Shown here in pieces: positions 1 through 5,106 of a stretch of DNA of 5,106 bases (the first letter of the stretch is position 1; each line of letters opens with the position of its first letter). The notes below the pieces were generated by a model. The model was not told where the DNA came from, searched no databases, and was given only the letters and a program-made list of their open reading frames with translations. Where the stretch lies: assembly GCA_020058315.1 (NCBI GenBank), contig JAGVEK010000118.1:1-5106 (forward strand), in the 5' to 3' direction. This DNA comes from Candidatus Zixiibacteriota bacterium (lineage in GTDB: Bacteria > Zixibacteria > MSB-5A5 > WJJR01). A program made the position numbers and the translations under genes.

Positions 1-4
1 GAGG
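1..4 (+). promoter_or_regulatory. Shine-Dalgarno site of ftsZ
   Basis: GAGG lies 5 bases before the ATG at position 10, a normal Shine-Dalgarno motif and distance. It supports that ATG as the ftsZ start. The window edge cuts off everything further upstream, so a longer motif or a promoter cannot be judged. Confidence 0.6.
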
Positions 5-9
5 CCACT

Positions 10-1236
10 ATGACATTTGAATACGCACTGGAGGATGTGCTCGCCGCCAAAATCAAGGTCGTCGGCGTCGGCGGCGCCGGAGGCAATGCCGTCAACCGCA
101 TGATCGACGCCGGTCTGACCGGCGTGGAATTTCTCACCGTCAACACCGATTCCCAGGATCTGGAGCAGTCCAGGGCGGCATGCCGCATCCAGATCGGCAC
201 CAAACTCACACGCGGCCTGGGCGCGGGTGCCGACCCAGTCGTCGGGCGCCGTGCCATCGATGAAGACCGCGACCTGGTCAGCGCCGCATTGGCCGGTGCC
301 GACATGGTCTTTGTCACCGCTGGCATGGGCGGCGGCACGGGGACCGGTGCGGCTCCGGTGATCGCCGAACTCGCCCGCCAGCAGGGCGCGCTCACCGTGG
401 CAATCGTGACCCGGCCCTTTGATTTCGAGGGGAAACGACGCGCCATACGCGCCGAAGAAGGGCTCGAAGAACTGAAAGAGCGCGTCGATACCCTGATCTG
501 CATTCCCAATCAGCGTCTGCTGACCATCGTTGATAAGACCACGCGACTCACCGACGCCTTTTGTCTGTGCGACGATGTGCTGCACCAGGCCACGAAAGGT
601 ATCGCCGATCTGATCACCGTGCCGGGCCTGATCAACTGCGACTTCGCCGATGTGCGCACGGTCATGCGCGAAATGGGCGACGCCATCATGGGAACCGGCC
701 GCGCCTCCGGCGAAGGCAAGGCCAAAGATGCCGCCTACGCCGCCATCCACTCGCCGTTGCTCGAAGATGTCTCGATCTCCGGCGCGCGCGGTGTCCTCGT
801 GAATATCACTGGGGGGTCCGACCTCGCGCTCCACGATGTCAACGAAGCCACGTCGATCATTAACGAAGCAGCCGGTGATGATGCGAACATCATATTCGGC
901 GCCGTAATCGACCCGCGACTGGGCGACGAAATAACGGTGACAGTCATCGCCACCGGATTCGGCGGCAATGGCCAGCGCAAGACCAAGCCTGCGCGCGAAG
1001 AGATCGTTCAGCCGGTCCGCACTACCCGTGTCAGCGGCTCCCCGATTGACCTGTTCGCCCCCGACCGGGTCCTCTCTGGAGCCAACCGCATCGCCGGAAT
1101 TGCCATGGGCGACGCTTCAGTTCTGACGCAGCCGTCCCTCTCGGACAGCGAACCCGAAAATTTCGAAGTCCCGGCATTCGTACGCAAGCACCTGAAACGC
1201 ACTCCTGTGGATACCCCAATGATCTTCGAAACCTGA
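10..1236 (+). CDS. ftsZ: Cell division protein FtsZ
   Basis: FtsZ is the tubulin-like GTPase that polymerises under the cytoplasmic membrane into the Z-ring and recruits the division machinery. The 408-residue product has the full family layout. The N-terminal Rossmann-type GTPase domain begins with KVVGVGGAGGNAVNRM (residues 16-31). The tubulin signature GGGTGTG is at 107-113, RPFDFEG at 135-141 and IPNQRLL at 165-171. The T7 synergy loop NCDFADV (209-215) carries the aspartates D211 and D214 that complete the neighbour subunit's active site. The C-terminal domain ends near ATGF (314-317). A variable linker of about 66 residues follows, then a conserved C-terminal peptide, EVPAFVRKHLKR (386-397), the usual docking site for partners such as FtsA. 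The ATG at 10 is chosen for its GAGG site and normal N-terminal length. Oddities: 11 residues follow the C-terminal peptide, and there are five cysteines (58, 164, 185, 187, 210), one inside the T7 loop. A strong hairpin follows the gene, so it probably ends its operon. Identity is certain. Confidence 0.98.
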   Translation: MTFEYALEDVLAAKIKVVGVGGAGGNAVNRMIDAGLTGVEFLTVNTDSQDLEQSRAACRIQIGTKLTRGLGAGADPVVGRRAIDEDRDLVSAALAGADMVFVTAGMGGGTGTGAAPVIAELARQQGALTVAIVTRPFDFEGKRRAIRAEEGLEELKERVDTLICIPNQRLLTIVDKTTRLTDAFCLCDDVLHQATKGIADLITVPGLINCDFADVRTVMREMGDAIMGTGRASGEGKAKDAAYAAIHSPLLEDVSISGARGVLVNITGGSDLALHDVNEATSIINEAAGDDANIIFGAVIDPRLGDEITVTVIATGFGGNGQRKTKPAREEIVQPVRTTRVSGSPIDLFAPDRVLSGANRIAGIAMGDASVLTQPSLSDSEPENFEVPAFVRKHLKRTPVDTPMIFET

Positions 1237-1264
1237 CACCATCAACCACAGGTCCAAACATCCA

Positions 1265-1290
1265 GGGCGTCCCGCCTCGGCGGGACGCCC
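1265..1290 (+). terminator. Probable rho-independent terminator after ftsZ
   Basis: GGGCGTCCCG (1265-1274) is perfectly complementary to CGGGACGCCC (1281-1290). Two more C-G pairs can form inside, giving an 11-12 bp GC-rich stem with a very tight loop. It starts 28 bases after the ftsZ stop. The T-tract is imperfect (TTACCATCGCTTTT, 1291-1304), so termination may be partial. The symmetric stem could act on either strand, but the genes on both sides run rightward. It separates ftsZ from recG transcriptionally. Confidence 0.72.
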
Positions 1291-1442
1291 TTACCATCGC
1301 TTTTCAACTTCACTCTACCGCATCAGCGGGAGGAGCCTGGATCGATTCCCACGGCAATCTGCGGGGCACCCAGCGGGTTTCTAACCATCCCCAACCCCGA
1401 AAATGATGGCGCCCGCCCCGCCCACTCTCATATTCCTCCCCC
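1291..1442. other. ftsZ-recG intergenic spacer without recognisable gene
   Basis: Between the ftsZ terminator and the recG ATG I see no open frame with coding character, no RNA gene and no clear -35/-10 pair. A purine-rich GGGAGGAG at 1328-1335 resembles a ribosome binding site but has no start codon at a usable distance. The last 60 bases are strongly C-rich. A recG promoter should lie here if the upstream hairpin terminates, but I cannot place one. Confidence 0.5.
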
Positions 1443-3578
1443 ATGGCCCCAAAGCCCCAACCAGGGAGCACCAAGCCGCGCGCCGAGTCGCTCCAGCCCG
1501 TCTGGTCCCGCCCCGTGCAATTCGTCAAGGGCATCGGCCCCAAGCGCGCCCAAGTCCTGCATGAACTCGGCATCGAGACCGCCGCTGATCTGCTGCTCAA
1601 TCTCCCGCGACGCTACCTCGACCGCTCGAATATCGCGCGGATCGGTGCGTTGTTGGAGGGGCAGACCGTCACTGTTGTCGGCAAAGTGGCAATGACCGGC
1701 GTGATCAAGGGTGGCAAATCTCGCCTTGAAGTGACCCTCACCGACGGCACAGGCGAGCTCTCACTTCTTTGGTTTGCCGGTTGGCGCTTCCTGCAGGAGA
1801 CTTTGAAGAAAGGTGTGATCCTCGCGGCCTCCGGCACGGTCACCTATTTCCATGGCTACCAGATTCTCCACCCTGAGCTTGAGATTCTCGAGGACTGGGA
1901 CGCCGATGACCTCACTCATACCGGCCGCGTCATCCCGGTCTATCCATCCGGTGAAGTCTGGCGCGCCGCCCGCCTCGATTCGCGCGGCCTGCGCCGTGTG
2001 ATCAAACCTCTCATCGACGGCGCCGAGACATCGATCATAGACTATCTGCCGCAGGCCGTGCGCGATTCCCACGCGCAACCGTCTCTGCCCTGGTCGATAT
2101 CACACGCGCACTTCCCCGAGACCGCCGCCGACGCCGAGCAGGCACGAGTCCGTCTCGCATTCGACGAATTCTTCTTTCTGGAGTTGACTCTCGCCCGTCG
2201 CCGCGCCGCCATCGACCGGCTGCAGGATGGACGTGCCTGCGCCACGGCGGGCACTTGGGCCCGGCAGATTGTCGACTCGCTTCCTTGGAAGCTCACCAAG
2301 GCCCAGCGGCGTGTGATAGGGGAGATCACCGCCGATCTCCGTTCCGATCGGCCGATGCGCCGCCTCTTGCAGGGCGACGTTGGTTCCGGTAAGACCGTGG
2401 TCGCGGCGCTCGCAATGGTCCAGTGGGCCGAAGCGGGTGCGCAGACCGCCCTTCTGGTGCCGACCGAAATCCTGGCCGAGCAGCATCACCACACATTGAC
2501 CCGTCTTCTCGCGCCATGTGGCATCACACCCGTCTTGCTCACCGGCTCGATTTCTTCCCAGGAACGCAAGACGCGGCAGAAGCTGATCGCAAGCGGCGAG
2601 GCGCGTGTGATCATCGGCACGCACGCGCTCCTCTCCGAAGGTGTCGATTTCCACGATCTTGGCATGGTCGTGATCGACGAACAACACCGCTTCGGCGTGG
2701 CCCAGCGTCAGAAACTGGTCGACAAGGGTCGCCGCCCCGATCTGCTTATCATGACCGCCACGCCCATACCGCGCACGTTGGCCCTGACTTTCTATGGCGA
2801 CCTCGATGTCTCGGTTCTCGATGAAAAGCCGCCACAACTCGGCCGCGTGCGCACCGCGTGGAGGGGAGAGGACGCCCGCGAGAAGATCTACGACTACATC
2901 CAGGAAGCCGGCTCTCGCGGCGACCTGACCTACATCGTCTATCCCCTGGTAGAGCTATCAGAAAAGTCGGACCTCAGAGCGGCAACCGACGGCTACGAAG
3001 CCCTCTGCCAGCGCTTCCCCCAGCGTCGCGTCGGGCTCGTCCACGGCCGCGTGAAGTCTGTCGACCGTCTCGCCACGATGGAGCGTTTCTACCACGGAGA
3101 TCTTGACATTCTCGTCTCCACAACCGTGATCGAAGTCGGTGTCGATGCCCCCGCTGCCCGCCTCATGGTGATCGAGAACGCCGAACGTTTCGGCCTCTCC
3201 CAATTGCACCAGCTCCGCGGACGCATTGGCCGTGGCCCCGGCGAGTCGATTTGTGTCCTGATGCTCGGCTCCGAGCCCAGCGTTATCGCCCGCGAACGCC
3301 TCGAAGTCATGTGCCGCACGAACGACGGCTTCGAGATCGCCGAGACCGACCTGCGCCTGCGCGGCCCTGGCGAATTCCTCGGCACCCGCCAGCACGGCCT
3401 CCCCGAATTCCAGATCGCCGAGCTGATCCGCGACGCGATTCTGGTCGAGCCCGCCCGCAAGGCCGCCTGGGAAATCCTGCAATCCGATCCCCAACTGACC
3501 GCCCCCGACCACCAATTGCTGTGCGAAGAATGGGAACGCCGTTTCACCGCCCGCACGGAACTGCTCGAAGCAGGCTGA
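1443..3578 (+). CDS. recG: ATP-dependent DNA helicase RecG
   Basis: RecG is a superfamily 2 helicase/translocase that remodels branched DNA: it regresses stalled replication forks, processes Holliday junctions and dismantles R- and D-loops. The 711-residue product is full length (E. coli RecG is 693). An N-terminal helical segment (about 22-60, with VKGIGPKRAQVLHELGI) leads into the OB-fold wedge domain (about 65-165) that splits the junction. The helicase motifs follow in order: a Q-like LTKAQRRVI (284-292), Walker A GDVGSGKT (311-318), LLVPTEILAEQH (337-348), DEQH box (412-415), TATPIPRT (438-445), STTVIEVGVDAP (559-570) and QLHQLRGRIGRG (587-598). The TRG region that couples ATP hydrolysis to translocation spans about 625-656 (NDGFEIAETDLRLRGPGEFLGTRQ). 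The ATG at 1443 is the first possible start after an in-frame TGA at 1404-1406, but it is preceded by a C-rich stretch with no Shine-Dalgarno, so the start is less certain than the identity. recG stands alone between two terminator-like hairpins, suggesting its own transcript. Confidence 0.97.
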   Translation: MAPKPQPGSTKPRAESLQPVWSRPVQFVKGIGPKRAQVLHELGIETAADLLLNLPRRYLDRSNIARIGALLEGQTVTVVGKVAMTGVIKGGKSRLEVTLTDGTGELSLLWFAGWRFLQETLKKGVILAASGTVTYFHGYQILHPELEILEDWDADDLTHTGRVIPVYPSGEVWRAARLDSRGLRRVIKPLIDGAETSIIDYLPQAVRDSHAQPSLPWSISHAHFPETAADAEQARVRLAFDEFFFLELTLARRRAAIDRLQDGRACATAGTWARQIVDSLPWKLTKAQRRVIGEITADLRSDRPMRRLLQGDVGSGKTVVAALAMVQWAEAGAQTALLVPTEILAEQHHHTLTRLLAPCGITPVLLTGSISSQERKTRQKLIASGEARVIIGTHALLSEGVDFHDLGMVVIDEQHRFGVAQRQKLVDKGRRPDLLIMTATPIPRTLALTFYGDLDVSVLDEKPPQLGRVRTAWRGEDAREKIYDYIQEAGSRGDLTYIVYPLVELSEKSDLRAATDGYEALCQRFPQRRVGLVHGRVKSVDRLATMERFYHGDLDILVSTTVIEVGVDAPAARLMVIENAERFGLSQLHQLRGRIGRGPGESICVLMLGSEPSVIARERLEVMCRTNDGFEIAETDLRLRGPGEFLGTRQHGLPEFQIAELIRDAILVEPARKAAWEILQSDPQLTAPDHQLLCEEWERRFTARTELLEAG

Positions 3579-3609
3579 TGCTCCAAGTCCCGATTGATGG
3601 CATGGCGGA

Positions 3610-3640
3610 CAAGGGGCTTCAGCCCCTTGAGAGTCTTTTC
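3610..3640 (+). terminator. Probable terminator after recG (palindrome plus T-rich run)
   Basis: CAAGGGGCT (3610-3618) and AGCCCCTTG (3621-3629) form a perfect 9-bp inverted repeat around TC; a realistic hairpin has a TTCA loop. It starts 31 bases after the recG stop and is followed a few bases later by TCTTTTC (3634-3640). Position and form suit a rho-independent terminator. The T-run is offset by about 5 bases and interrupted, so efficiency is uncertain. Palindromes of this GGGGCTTCAGCCCC form also occur as dispersed repeats in some genomes, so it could be a repeat element acting as a terminator. Confidence 0.55.
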
Positions 3641-3641
3641 C

Positions 3642-3683
3642 CCCCTCTCCCATTTTTGGGAGAGGGGCCGGGGGTGAGGGGCG
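3642..3683 (+). repeat. G/C-rich hairpin repeat, copy 1
   Basis: This copy has two parts. CCCCTCTCCC (3642-3651) pairs perfectly with GGGAGAGGGG (3658-3667) around the loop ATTTTT. A tail GGGGTGAGGGGCG (3671-3683) then follows. The same arrangement is found inverted as copy 2 and degenerate as copy 3. Similar 'CCTCTCCC/GGGAGAGG ... GGTGAGGGGC' sequences are familiar as non-coding dispersed repeats in several bacterial genomes. No protein or known mobile-element end is associated with it here. Confidence 0.8.
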
Positions 3684-3699
3684 TGGTGCGCGCGGGGAG

Positions 3700-3737
3700 C
3701 GCCCCTCACCCCAACCCTCTCCCCAAAAGGGAGAGGG
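3700..3737 (-). repeat. G/C-rich hairpin repeat, copy 2 (inverted)
   Basis: On the minus strand this reads like copy 1. Its own hairpin is CCCTCTCCC (3715-3723) with GGGAGAGGG (3729-3737) around CAAAA. Its tail CGCCCCTCACCCC (3700-3712) is the exact reverse complement of 3671-3683 in copy 1. Copies 1 and 2 therefore form one large palindrome (3643-3737) with a 16-base GC-rich centre (3684-3699), able to fold as a cruciform or a branched RNA of two small hairpins on a 13-bp stem. Confidence 0.8.
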
Positions 3738-3782
3738 AGTTCGGCTGCCAAGAATTCCCTCATTGCTGCCAGTTTGCTTTCC

Positions 3783-3814
3783 CCCATTTTGGAAGAGGGG
3801 CCGAGGTGAGGGGC
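3783..3814 (+). repeat. G/C-rich hairpin repeat, copy 3 (degenerate)
   Basis: CCCATTTT, GGAAGAGGGG, CCGAGGTGAGGGGC in order match copy 1 in the same orientation with a few substitutions. The left arm CCTCT of copy 1 is replaced by an unrelated GCTTTC stretch, so this copy can form only a weak hairpin and looks decayed. It ends 4 bases before the candidate -35 box of the DUF1844 promoter. Confidence 0.65.
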
Positions 3815-3818
3815 AGTG

Positions 3819-3848
3819 TTGACACAGCACCATTTCGTGCTTTCTTAT
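3819..3848 (+). promoter_or_regulatory. Candidate sigma70-type promoter for DUF1844-murB
   Basis: A perfect -35 box TTGACA (3819-3824) is followed after 18 bases by TCTTAT (3843-3848), which matches 4 of 6 bases of the TATAAT consensus. Transcription would start around 3855, about 25 bases before the preferred DUF1844 start at 3880. Because the recG transcript probably ends at 3610-3640, a promoter is expected here. The -10 box is only moderate and no experiment is available. Confidence 0.5.
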
Positions 3849-3879
3849 GCCTCTGGAGGCCAAGACTGCTGAGTCCCTT

Positions 3880-4209
3880 ATGACCAATCCCGACCAAAAC
3901 AACCCCGATCCCTTGTTCCTGCAGTTGGTCTCGTCGTTCTATTCTGCCGCGATCATGCAGATGGGCAAAGTCATCAATCCCCTGACCGGGAAAGTCGATC
4001 GCCAGATGGAGCTTGCCAAAAACACGATCGACTTGCTTGGCATGCTGCAGAGCAAGACAGCCGGGAATCTCGTTGCGACTGAGAGGGATTACCTCAGCCA
4101 CGTTCTCTACGAACTCCGGATGAACTATATCGACGAGACCGAACACCCCGCCACCACGGCCGAGGACACTCCGGTCAAACCCGACGCGCCGCCAGCGCCG
4201 GAAGTGTAG
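3880..4209 (+). CDS. DUF1844 family protein
   Basis: A small, probably cytoplasmic protein of 109 residues and unknown function. The core from LFLQLVSSFYSAAIMQMGKV through NPLTGKVDRQMELAKNTIDL, LLGMLQSKTAGNL and LYELRMNYIDE fits the DUF1844 family, short mostly helical proteins with this conserved 'P.TGK....ELAK..IDLL..L..KT.GNL' pattern. I see no signal peptide, no clear membrane segment and no catalytic motif. The last 20 or so residues are Pro/Ala/Glu-rich and probably disordered. The frame is open from an ATG at 3847, which would give 120 residues. The ATG at 3880 is preferred because 3847 overlaps the candidate -10 box and has no ribosome binding site, and because family members begin only a short way before the conserved core. 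The 3880 start has only a weak GAG 6 bases upstream; a GGAGG at 3855-3859 is too far away. murB follows 45 bases later in the same direction, so co-transcription is likely. Confidence 0.88.
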   Translation: MTNPDQNNPDPLFLQLVSSFYSAAIMQMGKVINPLTGKVDRQMELAKNTIDLLGMLQSKTAGNLVATERDYLSHVLYELRMNYIDETEHPATTAEDTPVKPDAPPAPEV

Positions 4210-4229
4210 GGGCGCACAGCCGTGCGCCC
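4210..4229 (+). repeat. Perfect hairpin abutting the DUF1844 stop codon
   Basis: GGGCGCAC (4210-4217) pairs perfectly with GTGCGCCC (4222-4229) around AGCC, starting at the base after the TAG stop (4207-4209). No T-run follows, so it is not a typical intrinsic terminator. It may be a dispersed palindromic repeat, an mRNA-stabilising structure, or an element lowering transcription into murB. A GTG inside the right arm (4222) is in frame with murB but is unlikely to be its start. Confidence 0.6.
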
Positions 4230-4242
4230 ACCCCCGGCACGC

Positions 4243-4246
4243 AGGA
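4243..4246 (+). promoter_or_regulatory. Candidate Shine-Dalgarno for the murB GTG start
   Basis: AGGA lies 8 bases before the GTG at 4255. This is the best ribosome-binding match near the murB start candidates. The ATG at 4315 has no comparable motif, and this decides the provisional start. Confidence 0.45.
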
Positions 4247-4254
4247 CTCTCCTT

Positions 4255-5106
4255 GTGACCGCGAATACTCCCAATCAGCCAAAGCCCACAGGCTCAGCCT
4301 GGCCAGCTTGGACCATGCCGCTGCTTGCTCGTCTCCAGAGGAATCACTCCCTGGCCCCGCTCACCACACTGAAGATCGGCGGTCCCGCCGAATGGTACTA
4401 CCCTGCCGAGACCCCTGATGAACTCGTGCTCGCGATCCGAACCGCACGCGCCGCGAATCTTCCCTTTACGCTCCTCGGGGATGGTTCCAACGTCCTCATC
4501 TCCGACTTGGGCATCAAAGGACTGGTGGTGCACAACCGCGCACGGCGCGTCGAACGCCGCGGCAATCGACTGTTCTCCGAATCGGGTGCACTCTTGTCCG
4601 ACTTGGTGCATTGTTCCCGGCACGAATCGCTCACCGGACTGGAGTTCGCATCAGGGATCTACGGGACCGTAGGCGGTGCCGTTTTTGGCAACGCCGGTGC
4701 CTACGGCCGCGCGATGAGCGACATTCTCCACCAGGCTGAAGTGCTCACTGCCGAACACCAGCGGCAGACCGTGGCTCCAGCCGATTTCGAGTTCGCTTAC
4801 CGCCTCTCCGCCTGTGCGCGGAAAAAGTGGGTGATCTTGTCATCAGAAGTCGCCCTGAGCCCCGGACAGGGGGAGACGATTGGGGCCGAAATCGATCGCA
4901 TTATCGCCATCCGCGCCACGAAGCTCCCCGCCGATCTGCCCTCCGCCGGGTCATACTTCATGAACATCGAAGACCCCAAGGCCGAACACGGCAAGATCCC
5001 AGCCGGCCAGCTCCTCGAAACAGTGGGTGCCAAGTCGATGCGAGTGGGAAACGCCGGCGTCTACGAGCGTCACGCCAACGTCATCATCAACCTCGGCGGC
5101 GCCACC
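4255..5106 (+). CDS. murB: UDP-N-acetylenolpyruvoylglucosamine reductase MurB (3' end beyond window)
   Basis: MurB is the cytoplasmic FAD-dependent enzyme that uses NADPH to reduce UDP-GlcNAc-enolpyruvate to UDP-MurNAc, the second committed step of peptidoglycan precursor synthesis. The 284 codons present cover most of the protein and remain open at the window end. Visible motifs, numbered from the GTG: LKIGGPAEWYYP (39-50) and LGDGSNVLISDLGIKGLVV (74-92) of the FAD-binding domain; GLEFASGIYGTVGGA (128-142) and GNAGAYG (145-151); FEFAYRLS (178-185); PSAGSYFMN (229-237), whose S233 matches the serine proton donor; and AGQLLETVGAK with HANVIINLGGAT at the end (250-284). The compact form around FAYRLS suggests a type II MurB. 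The C-terminal catalytic glutamate lies beyond the window. GTG 4255 has an AGGA site; ATG 4315 would remove 20 low-complexity residues and also fits the family, so the start is uncertain. Unusual residues are Tyr for the common Pro in GIPGT and Met for Lys in the SAGSxFKN motif. Confidence 0.94.
   Translation, partial: MTANTPNQPKPTGSAWPAWTMPLLARLQRNHSLAPLTTLKIGGPAEWYYPAETPDELVLAIRTARAANLPFTLLGDGSNVLISDLGIKGLVVHNRARRVERRGNRLFSESGALLSDLVHCSRHESLTGLEFASGIYGTVGGAVFGNAGAYGRAMSDILHQAEVLTAEHQRQTVAPADFEFAYRLSACARKKWVILSSEVALSPGQGETIGAEIDRIIAIRATKLPADLPSAGSYFMNIEDPKAEHGKIPAGQLLETVGAKSMRVGNAGVYERHANVIINLGGAT

Noticed and set aside
561..863. Plus-strand open frame inside ftsZ in another frame
   Set aside because: Arg/His-rich shadow of the ftsZ coding sequence with no support of its own.
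1310..1442. Small RNA or riboswitch in the recG leader
   Set aside because: Only short 4-5 bp complementary segments are present, with no recognisable conserved aptamer or tRNA-like core.
2100..2837. Minus-strand open frame (245 codons) opposite the recG helicase domain
   Set aside because: Fully antisense to conserved helicase motifs, with no family resemblance. High GC content makes long antisense frames common.
3642..3737. Terminal inverted repeats of an insertion sequence
   Set aside because: Only 16 bases separate the inner arms, so no transposase fits between them, and no flanking target-site duplication is evident.
3642..3814. CRISPR array
   Set aside because: The three copies are in mixed orientation and irregularly spaced, lack uniform unique spacers, and no cas gene is near.
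3847..3879. Upstream ATG as the DUF1844 start
   Set aside because: It overlaps the candidate -10 box, has no ribosome binding site, and would add residues outside the family's conserved core.
3251..3883. Plus-strand open frame overlapping the end of recG and the repeats
   Set aside because: Arg/Pro-rich translation of recG in another frame followed by translated hairpin repeats. No domain and no ribosome binding site.
2958..3902. Long minus-strand open frame (314 codons) across the 3' part of recG and the repeat region
   Set aside because: It lies opposite the clearly coding recG frame and reads through the G/C-rich repeats, giving low-complexity Gly/Pro/Arg stretches. No recognisable domain; a GC-rich shadow.

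Overview
The window is GC-rich bacterial chromosome with four genes, all on the plus strand: ftsZ (complete, start codon at position 10), recG (complete), a small DUF1844-family gene (complete), and murB (5' part only, running off the right edge). All are housekeeping-type genes. I see no phage, plasmid, transposase, CRISPR, tRNA or rRNA signature. The organism cannot be named from this sequence. The high GC content, a DUF1844 gene, a strongly C-rich leader before recG and dispersed 'CCCTCTCCC...GGGAGAGGG...GGTGAGGGGC' hairpins suggest a free-living Gram-negative lineage, perhaps of the Zixibacteria/FCB or a similar candidate-phylum type. That placement is inference with low confidence.

Layout. 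1-1236: ftsZ with a Shine-Dalgarno (GAGG) at the very left edge. It is probably the last gene of a division and cell-wall (dcw) cluster lying to the left. 1265-1290: a strong GC-rich hairpin that probably terminates the ftsZ transcript. 1291-1442: a gene-free gap with no recognisable promoter. 1443-3578: recG, whose ATG has no visible ribosome binding site. 3579-3879: a gene-free stretch of about 300 bases. It holds a terminator-like palindrome after recG, then three copies of a roughly 35-40 base G/C-rich hairpin repeat (two facing each other, one degenerate), then a good sigma70-type promoter candidate. 3880-4209: the DUF1844 gene. 4210-4229: a perfect 8-bp hairpin touching its stop codon. 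4255-5106: murB, truncated by the window end.

How the genes relate. FtsZ (Z-ring GTPase) and MurB (UDP-N-acetylenolpyruvoylglucosamine reductase) belong to division and peptidoglycan precursor synthesis and often share the dcw cluster, where murB normally lies upstream of ftsZ. Here murB lies about 3 kb downstream, after recG and the DUF1844 gene, so the cluster looks rearranged. RecG is a DNA repair helicase with no direct link to the wall pathway. DUF1844 and murB probably share a transcript.

I found no convincing new biological system. The points most worth a second look are the repeat-plus-promoter intergenic region, the position of murB, and some unusual residues in FtsZ and MurB.
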